From contig NC_012878.2 in the NCBI RefSeq assembly GCF_000003195.3, positions 58,156,629 through 58,220,628 on the forward strand: a DNA stretch of 64,000 nt, written 5' to 3'. The notes under the pieces were generated by a model, which saw nothing but the letters and a program-made list of their open reading frames with translations, was not told the origin of the DNA and did not search any database. Origin of the DNA: Sorghum bicolor (lineage: Eukaryota; Streptophyta; Magnoliopsida; Poales; Poaceae). Both the position numbers and the translations under genes were made by a program. Positions 32,847 through 48,341 of the stretch are shown one piece after another (position 1 is the first letter of the stretch; every line of letters starts with the position of its first letter).

Positions 32847-33242
32847 CAATGCATGAGGTACTAGTGATGTATATACATGGAAAAGTAAACAGCCTTGGCA
32901 ATTTTGATTCCCTTATTGGCTCTTGCCATGTATGTGTACAAGGAAAAGCAGCCTTTTGCGATTTTGATTTTGTTTGATTATTGATTCCTTTGTTTCCTCT
33001 ACTATTCCTACTTCTCGCGTCACGAAACAACAAATACAAATCGTGAACGGTTGTATTTTTTTCCCAAAAAAAAAAGGAAGCAGCAGATTGTGGGGGGCGG
33101 CGATCCGGCCGTACGCTTTGTTTCCTTGTTTATTAGTCGCATCCTGGGCCCTCGCCATTTCCTTATTTTGGTTTGGGCCGAGCTTTTTGAGGCCCACCAT
33201 GCTACGCCGCCGGGGCAAGTGTGTGCCGCTGGGTAAACAAAG

Positions 33243-33484
33243 GGCCTTGTTTAGTTCCCAAAAAATTTTACAAAATTTTTCAGATTTCCCGTCACATCAA
33301 ATCTTAGGCGCATGCATGAAGTATTAAATATAGATGAAAATAAAAACTAATTGCATAATTTGGTCGGAATTGACGAGACAAATTTTTTGAGTCTAGTTAG
33401 TACATGATTGGATAATATTTGTCAAATACAAACGAAAATGGTACTATTCCTATTTTGCAAAAATTTTTGGAACTAAACAAGGCC
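33243..33484 (+). mobile_element. Tourist-like MITE of the CTTGTTTAGT family
   Basis: Inverted ends GGCCTTGTTTAGTTCCC and GGAACTAAACAAGGCC flank 242 bp. It belongs to the GGTCGGAATTGACGAGAC subgroup. An AAAG sequence is present on both sides. Confidence 0.9.
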
Positions 33485-33487
33485 AAA

Positions 33488-33512
33488 GTGTGTGTGTGTG
33501 TGTGTGTGTGAC
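33488..33512. repeat. (GT)n microsatellite
   Basis: Twelve GT units directly after the MITE end. Confidence 0.9.
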
Positions 33513-34192
33513 AAGGTGTGCGTTGGAAACCAAGATTGCAGGTTCAAAAAAAAAGAAGAACCCAAAGATTCAACAGTATTTCATGCAAGCATGCAAAAAA
33601 TCTTGGAAGAGTCGAAGTGAAAATCGTCGAGTGTAAAAACAAAATATATACAGTTTATTAGTAAATAATATGTAGAACAAAATATTCCTACTTTTTTTTT
33701 CGCTGGGCATTATATTAGAACTCTCTCCGATCCAATTGTAAGTTAATGGCGCTGGTACTGGGCATTATGAGTTGCAAGCTTAATGGCTCTGGATGATGGT
33801 GATGGCAATTGGAACTCAGACAGCTTCACTTTCAAGATATATATATCGAATAAGACGTGTGTCACTCAGGCCCTCAACAAATTCGGCGTTGCATAGGGGC
33901 GCCGCACCACTGCAACGGGCAACGGCAAATGTTGCATAATAATATCTCCAGCCTTTTCCCTTTGATTTGCATCCTTTTACTATTAACAAAATGTAATTTC
34001 CAATGAATTAAATGAATTGATCAATCCTTCATTGTGCGCAAACTGGCACATTTTAGCCTCAATACATGGCGTAAAAACAACATGTTTTAGAGTCCAAGAC
34101 TCTATGTGATCACCTCTTATGAATTACTACTTATACCATACGCCACTTCTTGCAGGCTAGTCCTGGAGAAGCTGTGGCCAGCATATCAGCAG
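33513..34192. other. Intergenic and 3' UTR of the MAP kinase gene
   Basis: No gene before 34193. The nearest 100-150 bases below the stop should be the 3' UTR of the minus-strand kinase gene. Confidence 0.4.
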
Positions 34193-38775
<4,583 letters not shown>

Positions 38776-39446
38776 CTCCTCTGGCCGGATCTGCCGCCCC
38801 ACCGCCGGTTCCAAACGAAAACCCCGCGCCCCCTCGCTTCCGCCGCACTCAGCACCCGCCTACGCTGCGGCGGCGGCGGCACCACCGGCACTCGAGACGC
38901 CGCGCGCGGTCGGGATCAGGGGGGAGAGCAAGCCCCTGAGAGCGCCCCGGGACGTGGGACGGCGACCGCGCGGCGAGGGGGTAGTAGGGCTCCTCCGCCC
39001 GATCTCGTCTCGCCGCGCGCCGCGTGCAGGCGTGCAGCGCCGCGCCCTCGAGGAAGAGGAGAGAAGGCAAGGCAAGGGAAAGGCGGAGGGGGAGATTTCT
39101 TTCGTGTCGCTCGTGGCTTGTTGCCGTTATATGATGGGGGCCCGGGCAGTGGGTGCGGGTGGGTGGCGTGCTGGACGCTTCCCCACCGTCCGATCTGCAT
39201 CTTTGTGTGATCCATCCACCGCCTGTGCATCTACCGCCCCCACCTCCTTTGAGCTTACCAACGCCTAGTGGCTTTTGAAAACAATGCTGTCCAAATTTCA
39301 TTTTGATATTATAGGTCTGATTGGTTTACTATTATTAAATTTCTCTATGATATAGATTTGACAAACCAAAGTTAGGTAAAAAAAAAGATTGTCATAAATT
39401 TGGCAAATCAAATGTGAGAGGTTGGTAAGTTTTAGCTGCAAACTAA
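38776..39446 (-). promoter_or_regulatory. GC-rich 5' UTR and promoter of the MAPK gene
   Basis: On the minus strand the 300 bases before the ATG are very GC-rich, with GCCGCCGCCGCCGC and CGCCGCGCG runs typical of grass CpG-rich leaders. A weak TATA-like ATCATATAAC lies at about 39125-39134. The 39270-39440 part is AT-rich without features. Confidence 0.45.
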
Positions 39447-39688
39447 GGCCTTGTTTAGTTCCCAAAAATTTTGCAAAATTTTTCAGATTCTCCGTCACAT
39501 CGAATCTTTAAACGTATGCATGGAGTATTAAATATAGATGAAAATAAAAACTAATTTCACAGTTTGGTCGGAATTGACGAGACGAATCTTTTGAGCCTAG
39601 TTAGTCTATAATTTGACAATATTTGTCAAATACAAACGAAAGTACTACTATTCATATTTTGCAAAAAAATTTGGAAGTAAACAAGGCC
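39447..39688 (+). mobile_element. Tourist-like MITE of the CTTGTTTAGT family, TAA duplication
   Basis: GGCCTTGTTTAGTTCCC and GGAAGTAAACAAGGCC ends. A TAA target duplication lies at 39444-39446 and 39689-39691. It belongs to the GGTCGGAATTGACGAGAC subgroup and is one of the best-preserved copies in the window. Confidence 0.95.
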
Positions 39689-39691
39689 TAA

Positions 39692-40306
39692 TTAATAGCC
39701 AAAATCATGGCTTGCGAAATCCTTGGCATAGCAAATTTTAGCCATAACCCAGTTAGATCCTATATACCGGCTTCGTAAAGTCCTAGAAGTATATGGTAAG
39801 ACAATTTTTTTTTTATAATTTTAACTGGAATTATAGAAGATATTGATATTTATGACAAGAAATTAGTGCTAGTAAATAAACCATAAAATATACATCGATC
39901 AAGCTTATTAGAATTTGACTCGAACCGACTCTAGAAACTGAATTTATTTTATCGTTAAACGGAAGGTTCAGTGACCACACAAGTAGTTCGACTGTAGAGC
40001 TATATATGATACATTCATTCGGTGACGTATAACCTAATGACACATCACAACCACCCCGAGCCGCCGTCGCTGTAACAGATAACTAGTCTCTGTTGCGTTA
40101 GTGTCGGCGCATGACATTTGCGTTTGCACTCGCGATGGGTGTAGGTTTTGGGGTCTTCTTTACCAGGACCCGTGGGTGGTGGTGGTGGTGTAGTGTAATT
40201 AGGTGGCGGGAGCCTGTGATGGAATTGAAACGCCAACTAATGGCAAGCTTGCCTTCAAATCACACTTTGGCGACCCGTGCTCGTGCAGCCAGCCGCTAAT
40301 AACCTA
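39692..40306. other. Intergenic
   Basis: No gene recognised; short frames only. Confidence 0.4.
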
Positions 40307-40515
40307 CTCAATCCATCCCAAATTATAAGTCGTTTGACTTTTTTAATATTAAGTTTGACCACTCGTCTTATTCAAAGTTTTGTACAAAATATTACTTTTT
40401 TTTTGTTGTGTATTGGTTTATCAATAAAAGTTCTTCAATAATGACTTAAATTTAACTATATTTATATAAATTTTTTGAATAAGACGAGTGGTCAAACTTG
40501 GGATAAAAAAGGGAG
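40307..40515. mobile_element. Stowaway-like MITE with long inverted arms
   Basis: AAGTTTGACCACTCGTCTTA near 40361 is inverted at about 40477-40496 (TAAGACGAGTGGTCAAACTT). The outer ends CTCAATCCATCCC and AAAAAGGGAG are weaker. TA flanks both sides (40305-40306 and 40516-40517). Confidence 0.75.
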
Positions 40516-40517
40516 TA

Positions 40518-41710
40518 CTATCTACTCTAGTCGGTGTTCTTGTGAACCCAGCACGGACCAGGTACGCCGTACGCGGGACGGGATGCTGCAGCGACACATG
40601 GGCGCCGCCGACCTGCGAGCGCTGTACGTACCACGTGCGGTGTCCGCCTCGCGTCATCGATATGGGCAAGATTTCACGGCGACACAGGTCACAGGATGAC
40701 TGGCCGGAGATCACACGGGCCGTGAACGTACATTTATTTTATTTATTTACAGACCGCCGTGCTTTCCCCGGACTGCTGGTGGTGTTGGAGCTTTTGTTTT
40801 TCCCGACTGCTGGTTGTGTGTGTGTGTGGAGGACTGGTGGTATCAAGAATAGCAATTGTGCGGGCGTACGTCGCCTACCAGTCGTCTGCCAAAAAAAAAA
40901 AAAAAAGAGGAGAGGACGACCGGCCGTGAACGTCACACAATCCGTTGGACGTCGCGTCGGAATGGCCCTCCCTCACAATTCACCAAAAGAATGGCCAGCA
41001 ACACCGACCACTAGAAAAAGAAACCCAACCCGAGTCGAACCGAACCACGGGTTCAGTCAGGCGCAGCAGAGAGTGGCGTGGCGCCTAATTCAAACGGACG
41101 GACCAGACAGCAGAGCACCAGCACCACACAACAGATGAATGGTACTGGTAGGCAAAGGCAACGCGCACAGGCAGGCACCACAGAATCGGCATCCATCATC
41201 ATCAGCTGATGATGGTGAAACCAACCTTGCTCATGCATGCAGTATATCTCAGCAGTATATTCCATGATCAGGAAGTATTGCATATCTATACATAAATAAG
41301 TCATGTCAACGTCGTGGTCGTCCAGAACAGTTTCTCTGTTTGTAGTTACAGCTTACAACAGCAATACAACATTAGAACTACTGCACACCAAGCTTTATGC
41401 TAGTGCCCAAAGAAATGGAGAACCAACTATACAATATATGCTACCTGCCTCTCTCTTTTTTGTTTTCCTATTCCCCTTGCAGATACAATATACATGACAC
41501 CAGCTGCAGAAGCAAAATGCTCCAGTTCCCACGAGGTTGGTGGGTACGCGGCAGTGTCGGTTACACACTCGCATGTGATGCTGCTGCGCCAATCATCTCC
41601 CCGGAGCCAAATATCGGGATTCCGGCAGGAGTTGCTCTACATCCACATGGAGCCCCCAGGATCTTTCAGAGAACTAGAGAGAAACCGCGTGGAGCCGCCG
41701 GTAAGTATAC
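40518..41710. other. Intergenic and 3' flank of the SPS gene
   Basis: No recognised gene. An A-tract lies at 40891-40906 and a short TGTGTGTGTGTG run near 40815. The segment adjoining 41711 is probably the 3' UTR of the minus-strand SPS gene. Confidence 0.4.
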
Positions 41711-44700
41711 CTACTGAATCCGCTGGAGATTGTAGTGCACCACCCTCTCGAGGGCGCTTCTGAACTCGCTCCTCGGAAGGCACTGCAGGCTCTGAATCGC
41801 CAGCGCGCCTTTCTCCTCAGCGAGCTCCTGAGCTCTCCTGATACCGCCGCTCCGGTGGACGAGCTCGACCGCGGCCGCCAGGGATCCCGGCTCGCTGAAC
41901 TCAGAGTCGATGATCTCCCGCAGCCGTGGCTCGTCTTGCAGCGCGAAGATCACCGGAGCCGTCAGGTTTCCTTTCGCCAGGTCACTCCCCGCTGGCTTCC
42001 CGAGCTGCTCCGCTGACTGGGTGAAGTCGAGGATGTCGTCCACGACCTGGAAGGAGAGCCCCAGGTTCCTGCCGTATTCGTACATCTGCTCGCAGATGGT
42101 GGTGTCCATGCCGCTGAATATGGCGGCAGACCTTGTGCTTGCCGCGATCAGAGAAGCGGTCTTGTAATAGCTCTTCAGCAGATAATCGTCGAGCGTGACG
42201 TCGCAGTCGAAAAGTGTTGATGCTTGCTTTATCTCACCACTAGCGAAATCCTTGATTACCTGTTAGCACATCGGGTTTTTTTCCCTCCATTCAGGTAAAC
42301 AAAGCGCTGACATTTTTATTTAAATGAAGAGATCATGGCCTGCTCGGATCCTGTAGTACCTGGCTGATGAGCTTGATGACTTCAATGTTTTCTAGGTTTG
42401 CAAGAAACCAAGAAGACTGTGCAAACATAAAATCGCCAGCGAGCACAGCCACCCGTGTGCCATAGAGCTGGTGGATTGTTTCTTTTCCTGCAAACGATCA
42501 GATCTAGTTTAATTAGAATAAATCGGTCAACCTATTGTCCTTGGTACCCACACCAAACCATTACATTATTAAGTATGATGAATAGCATCGAGCGTAAAGG
42601 AAACAAAGATGAAGCTTCCAGTATCACGAATGCAACAAGGTAATTAGCATTTACTAGCAAACAGAGGGAAAAATGAAACACAGATTTCCAAACTTTACCT
42701 ATCACCTATGTCTCCAAAGTACAAGGGCCAAGAAAATCAATAGAATTTAGAAATACCATGGACAGCCATGCCCAGAAAATATTAAACAAATGTTTCCAAG
42801 AGGTTTTAAATAAAAATAAAAAATAGCATGATAAAAAATGCTTTTTCCATTAACACTGTACACTAAATCACTAGTAAGCACAGCTACCATGCAGACCTGC
42901 TGGATTGTTTCCTTCCCGATCCAATCTAATTTATAATAAACCGGTCAAGTTAATTATACCCTCACGAAACCATTACATTATGATGAAGTGAATACCATTA
43001 TGTGTAAAGGAATATGCTTCCTTCATTTTCAAAGACCAAAAAAGCTTCCTGTATCGCGAGTGCAACAGGGAATAGCAAAGAGAGTGGTAAAAATGACATA
43101 CAAATTCAGAATTTCCAATGTAACATATGTCTCCAAAGTACAAACGCAAAAAGAAAACGATAGAAGGTTCAAGTACAACCATCCACAGCCATTCCCAGAA
43201 AACATTAAACAAATGTTTCTAAGATACCTTAAATAAAATAGAAAAGAGCATGATGAAAAAAAGGTTTATATTGACTATACGTCTGACTTGTTCCTGACAA
43301 AAACATTTTACATACCTCTTCGCATCCCACTATCGTCTATGACATCATCATGTATTAGACTTGCAGTATGAATCATCTCTATGATCTCAGCCAAGCGCTG
43401 ATGTTCAGTAGTTAGCTCCCTGGATTGCAAAACCAAAATATCTGTGTGTTTAATATCAAAAATCATGATACAAAGTGGTAAATCTATAGCAGAGAAAGGA
43501 ACTTACGACAAAGCAGCTAATTCAGCAGTTGCTCTGGACACCAGAAAAACTAATGCTGGTCTTAATCTCTTTCCACCAGCACCGAAAATTTGTTCTGCTG
43601 CAGAAACTAAAACTGGATTTTCTGCACCAACAAGCTGTTGAAGTTATATCAGTTATCACTGTGGCAGATAGGAGCTCATTAAGCACGAACTGCTAAAATA
43701 ATCTTCAGCAGTCATGTGTACGACTTTTGCAGATTACAAATTAGGGCAGGCATGTTATTTGATTTTAATGCTCTGAAATTTTAGGCCTTATTTATATCAT
43801 GAACGAAGATTTATACATGGATTGTAAAGCTGAGATGTATCATCATATATTTCTTAAGGATCTTTTTTTTTTGCATTCAGGATAAAAAATGTGTAGTATG
43901 AGCATATCGTCAACCTTTCCCAAAACCCTAAACACTTAGGAGAGTTGCTGTGTGCATGAAACTTATTACGTTGTCAAAGCTCAAGGCCTTAGTCCAAGAA
44001 GTTCTTAAGGAATTTTTTTTTTTTTTTTGCATTCGACCAAAAATGTGCAGTATGAGTATATCGTCCACCTTTCCCAAAACCTTAAGCATTTAGGAGAATT
44101 GTTGTGTCATGAAACTTATTATATTGTCAAAGCTCAAGGTCTTAGTCCAAGACATGGACATCACCAGTGGTGGAGCTTGGACAGTTGGACAGGAAAGAGT
44201 GGGGGACAACAGAACATGAAATGGAAGTGGAGGGGGGGAAGATTAGTATCTTGTCAGCGCTAAAATGAATGAAAATAAATACTCCATTAAGAATTTGTCT
44301 AGCTTAGGGGTGGCCATGGCTTTCTTTGGTACTAACTAAGCTCTGCCACCGGACATCACAACTTTAGAAAATAATAATTGGCTAATTGTGACTCACTTTG
44401 AGTCAATGTCATAGGCCTCCTAGATATGAGAGTGGGGAAGCGCTGAAGTATGAGTGTGTGTACTTATTACTTTCAGCCCTACTTGAGAGTGAGTTGAATA
44501 GATGGATGCCTGAAACTAAACTTAAAATAAAATAAAATAAAATAAAACTCGAAGCATGTTAACATTGAAGAAACTAAAGGTTTGCAGAAAAGGACAAAAA
44601 GGGCAGTGGAAGATGTTATGGAGGCCACAAAAAATTGACAAGTTATAGCAAGCGGAATCGCAAACTCCACCGGACACTTTTGGTGTTCTGAGCTCCAACT

Positions 44701-46248
44701 TGTCAAAATATGAGACCACTACATGAAGAAGATATACGTCCCCTTGAAAGGGATGGAAGCAACTATTAATGTCTAATAATATATGTATTCCTGTCATTTT
44801 GCAGGCCACTTTCAAAGAGCCGGTGCAACTGTGGAATTGGACAGTTGCTGATAGCATATGATGTTACTTATTTTACTTTGGAGTTTCATGAGAATATTTT
44901 GTCTTAAACAAATTCCATGAACTAGGAACACTTGAGGAACATGTCAAATACAAAATTCCGGAGGCCTGGTGGAGCCTAGGAATCATGAGGACTGGGAAAG
45001 TGCTCAAGTATTGACTTTACTTCTTACTTTCAGTTCTATTCATGTTCGATAAAAAAAACTATTTGAGATTTTAGTTGAATTGATGGATCCATGAAACTTA
45101 AACAAAAAATATAAGTTCTCGAAGCATGTCAAAATCCAAGAAATAAACTGAAGGTTGCAGAAAAGGACAAAAAAACCCAGTGGTAGAAGTTATGGAGGCC
45201 ATAAAAAATGACAAGTTAGAGCAAGCAGAACTGCAAAATCTATCAGCCCACTCTTGGTGTTCTAAGCTCCAAGTCATCAAAATATGAGACCAGTACATGA
45301 AGAAACACACATCCCCTACAAAGGGATGGAGGCGGCTTTTAATGCCTTTAGTCATGTCTGTATTCCTGTCATCTTGCAGGGCACTTCAAAGATCAGGTGC
45401 AACCATGCACACTTAAGGTGAGCATATGATGGTTACTTATTTTACTGTAGAGTTTCATTGAATCTTTTACCATGAGGAAATTCCATGAACTAGGAACGCT
45501 TGAGGAACATGTCAAAGAGACAAAGAAGAAGGCAATTTCGGATGATGTAGCCCGTTAACATGCCGGTTATATATTTGAAAACGCATGCTAAAGGAACACC
45601 ATAGGAAATGTGCAGGAATATGAGTGTGCATTAATGTCCTTCCCCATAAGTCACAATCATAACTATATATGGTTATCAATTGCAATCACCAAAAAAAAGA
45701 GAAACTTGACAGTCACGGCGCACAGCCTAAACATGCACTCTCTTCTGAAAAGAAGGAAAGGGATAAGGACCCTAAACTATATGGCTTCTAGTTCTAGAAT
45801 AAGCTCACCGATTTGAGATTGTTGTTGAGGTTGAGCAAGTCGTCCGAGACAACCTCGAGCAGCGAAGAAACAGAAGTGCGTTCAGGGGCAGGGGCGCTTG
45901 CTGTTGTCACAGCAGGAATCGTCCGTGCCGGCACATCAACAGCCGCAGTTCCTGCAGAGACACACACCGGTAAGCACATCACTCCAGCACCGCCACTGAA
46001 ACCAAGCTAAAGCACTCGGATTTACACGGCAAGGCAATCAGGCTTAAGCAGCAGAAAACGAGAGAGAAGAGGAGCAGACCAGGCTGGGCGGTGGCCAGTG
46101 AGGCAACGAAGCAAACACATGGCGTGCGCCGCCGTCTGGGCGACGCCCACGCGCCGGTACAGCGGCTGCGGCAGGGGGCCACCAGCTGCCCCAAATCGAG
46201 CGCCGTCTTGCTCATGGACGACACCCCTGGGCAGCTCAGAGACAGCAT
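41711..46248 (-). CDS. Solanesyl (long-chain) diphosphate synthase, plastid type
   Basis: Six coding exons: 46248-46080, 45951-45809, 43634-43507, 43419-43316, 42487-42360 and 42259-41711, giving 406 aa. The enzyme adds isopentenyl units to an allylic diphosphate to build the C45 side chain of plastoquinone-9 (plastid) or ubiquinone. Visible motifs: GGKRLRP (125-131), first aspartate-rich motif DDVID (171-175, in HDDVIDD), GDFMFAQ, and second aspartate-rich motif DDILD (298-302) with [12 protein letters not shown] after it. The first about 56 residues are Ser/Arg/Cys-rich, poor in acids, and read as a plastid transit peptide (inference). The exon 1 donor (CCTG|GTCTGC) is weak but is the only phase-compatible choice that avoids a stop. 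Introns 2 and 4 carry tandem duplications. Confidence 0.93.
42440..43265. repeat. Tandem duplication in SPS exon 5/intron 4
   Basis: A unit of about 400 bp beginning inside exon 5 is repeated, diverged, within intron 4: about 42440-42860 and 42875-43265. Shared words include CTGGATTGTTT/GGTGGATTGTTTC, AAACCATTACATTAT, GTAAAGGAA, TATGTCTCCAAAGTACAA and AAACAAATGTTTC. The second copy holds a decayed piece of exon 5 at about 42875-42917. Confidence 0.8.
43900..44155. repeat. Tandem duplication of about 125 bp in SPS intron 2
   Basis: AGTATGAG(C/T)ATATCGTC, ACCTTTCCCAAAACC, CATGAAACTTATTA and GTCAAAGCTCAAGG each occur twice, about 120 bases apart. A T-tract lies between the copies. Confidence 0.85.
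44460..45430. repeat. Tandem duplication of about 550 bp in SPS intron 2
   Basis: The first copy (about 44465-44850) and second copy (about 45015-45405) share CTCGAAGCATGT, GCAGAAAAGGACAAAAA, TTATGGAGGCCA, TTGGTGTTCT, CAAAATATGAGACC and GTATTCCTGTCAT, with about 80-85% visible similarity. Copy 1 carries an (AAAAT)n run at 44527-44548. Confidence 0.85.
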
Positions 46249-46420
46249 CTCGAGCAGGGAGAGAGAGAGAGACGCCCACACAGCGATTGAAGAAGGAATT
46301 GAATCGAGCTAAAGCGCTTGGAGCCGGAGCTGGAGCTCCCAGGGCTAGGGATACCAAAATCTTTGGACCTTGAGACGATACTTGACTGTGATTGGTTTCG
46401 TGTGCGAATTGATCTGGTGG
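46249..46420 (-). promoter_or_regulatory. 5' UTR and proximal promoter of the SPS gene
   Basis: On the minus strand the leader contains a (CT)n-rich stretch (plus-strand GAGAGAGAGAGA at 46259-46270) just upstream of the ATG, as in many plant 5' UTRs. No clear TATA box was placed. Confidence 0.4.
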
Positions 46421-47315
46421 TTGGGATCTTTCTTCGTCTCCTTCTCGAGGTGGAGGCGGACGGAGCTCCACGGGCAGCACATCAAGGAGCACGCATTGCG
46501 GGATTTTAAGTATGGAGTAAGCCGAGTAGAAAGGGGGGCTTTTTTTTTCTTTTCTTTTTTTTAAGGTAGAAAGGGGGTTTTGTGTATCTATGCTGGCCAT
46601 AGAATCCGGAGGTTTGCGTGAGGTCATTCGCTCGGGAAAAAAGTATTCTTTATTATATATACCGGCAACGTTTTTACAAGTTAGCCCATGAAAATAACTT
46701 CAATTTCATGTCATAAAGGGAGATCAAGGCATTAGTAGCGTAGAAAATAGAGGGCAAAGCTAAGTTGGAGTCGACCATATATTGGACACTCAAACTTAGA
46801 GCTTCTTGCCTTTAAAAAACACTTAGAGCCCCTTAACAGAACTCGCTTAATAAAATGATAATGAAGATGACCCAATGATATCTTTCGATTATTGGAGAAG
46901 ACATGAATCCACTTGTCTGATATTAGTTTATTTATTTCATCTTTTTCTTCCTTTTCTCTCTCTCGGCCATTCTTCTTCTCTCGGGGTCATCTGCTTATTA
47001 CCAACCCCTATCATGTTGTCCTGTCTCCAGTTGCATTGAATTTGTCTCCACCCCGACGCCATGGCCTCATTCCGGTAGGTGCAAGTGCATGGACAATACA
47101 GACACCTCCTATCGCATGTCGCCGTGCTACATCGGTGCCCTCCACCGCCTCAGCGTCGTCGTAGGGGAGCACTTTGTTAAAGACCTTGAGTGTGTAGGCC
47201 TCCCGTTGTCGCCGTCCATGGCAAGGGAGACCATGCCTATGGTGTCGTGGTGCATGCACACCGTGTGCATGGCATGCAAGTCAATCTCCATGGATGTCGT
47301 CACAAGCATGAGGGA
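46421..47315. other. Intergenic and relic ORF at the retroelement insertion site
   Basis: No recognised gene up to about 46900. Around 46910-47320, and continuing after the element at 54904-55010, frames are open on both strands. The plus frame starting at 47089 would read across the pre-insertion junction. I do not recognise a family, so this is listed as a possible gene relic only. Confidence 0.3.
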
Positions 47316-47320
47316 GTATG

Positions 47321-48328
47321 TGATGCTAACCCGCTAGGGTTTTTGGCCTGATCTTTCGATGAGAGGCGCTGGATAACTCGATTAGTGGATGGAGATGACG
47401 TTCACGGCCCGACTACAGCCCTCAAGACCGCGCCTTAGCAACCGATACACCACGTCCAACAGCCGTCACGATCTTGTGGAGCGCGACAACCAGCCCCTAG
47501 GGCTCCCGTCCTGCAAGCAATCGAAGAACTAGCAAGAACGAGGAAACAAGCACTGAATTTGCAAGATGAATTGAAGGTTTCAAACTGAATCTGAATCAAC
47601 AATGGGGTTCCGAAGACAAGGAGACGGGCGGCTGATCCTGCACGCGCGCCTACAAGCAAGTAGCGAAGGCTAAACTTGATCTAAACAAAACTCAGTTGTT
47701 CATGGCGGCTCTAGATGTAAATAAATAGAGGGGAGGACGACCAAAGGGGTGCTAGAGTCGTCCTCCAACCCTAGGACGCGTCCCTAATGGACTCAACTTG
47801 ATACATGGGCCATTGGTCCAAAATAGGGTGACGCAGCACCAAAACAGAAAAAGGTGTCGGCACGAAAACAAGGACTGCGCCCGACTCGTAAGCTGCATAG
47901 ATATGTGGTTGGACCCATTGGAAAGTAGACTTCATGAGCTTTCCAACAAGTATAGGAACGTCCCAGTTGGAGTCCATATGACGCCGTGGTGATCCATACA
48001 AGTTAGAGTTATTTTCCAGTCCGAATCCAACTCCCAAAACGTGTTGGGTTTGGACTCTTTGTTTCCTTGCTGATCTTGTCCATTATTCCTGAGCAACACG
48101 AAAGTGCACGTGTCTCCATTGTCTAAATATGATTGACAAGAGTTTAAAACTGAACTTACTTGAAGGTTGAGTTGACGGGCACGAGCACGAGTAAGAGGAC
48201 CAGCTATAGGTTGTGTCGGAGAGGATGTAGGACCAGCTATAGGTTGTGTCGGAGATGTAGGACTAGCTATAGGTTGTGTCGGAGAGGATGTAGGAGAGGA
48301 TGTATCGCTGGTGTTGATGTCCTCATCA
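47321..48328 (-). repeat. 3' LTR of the gypsy element
   Basis: 1008 bp, nearly identical to 53896-54903. It contains three diverged tandem units of 30-36 bp (AGCTATAGGTTGTGTCGGAG) at about 48200-48290, which in the minus pol frame encode PTQPIAGP-type repeats. Confidence 0.95.
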
Positions 48329-48341
48329 TCCTCCCTTTCTT
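48329..48341 (-). other. Polypurine tract
   Basis: On the minus strand AAGAAAGGGAGGA directly precedes the 3' LTR, the expected position for plus-strand DNA priming. It also lies within the coding frame of the pol tail. Confidence 0.8.

Noticed and set aside
46090..46373. Plus-strand frames overlapping SPS exon 1
   Set aside because: Antisense to the transit-peptide exon, which is supported by phase with exon 2.
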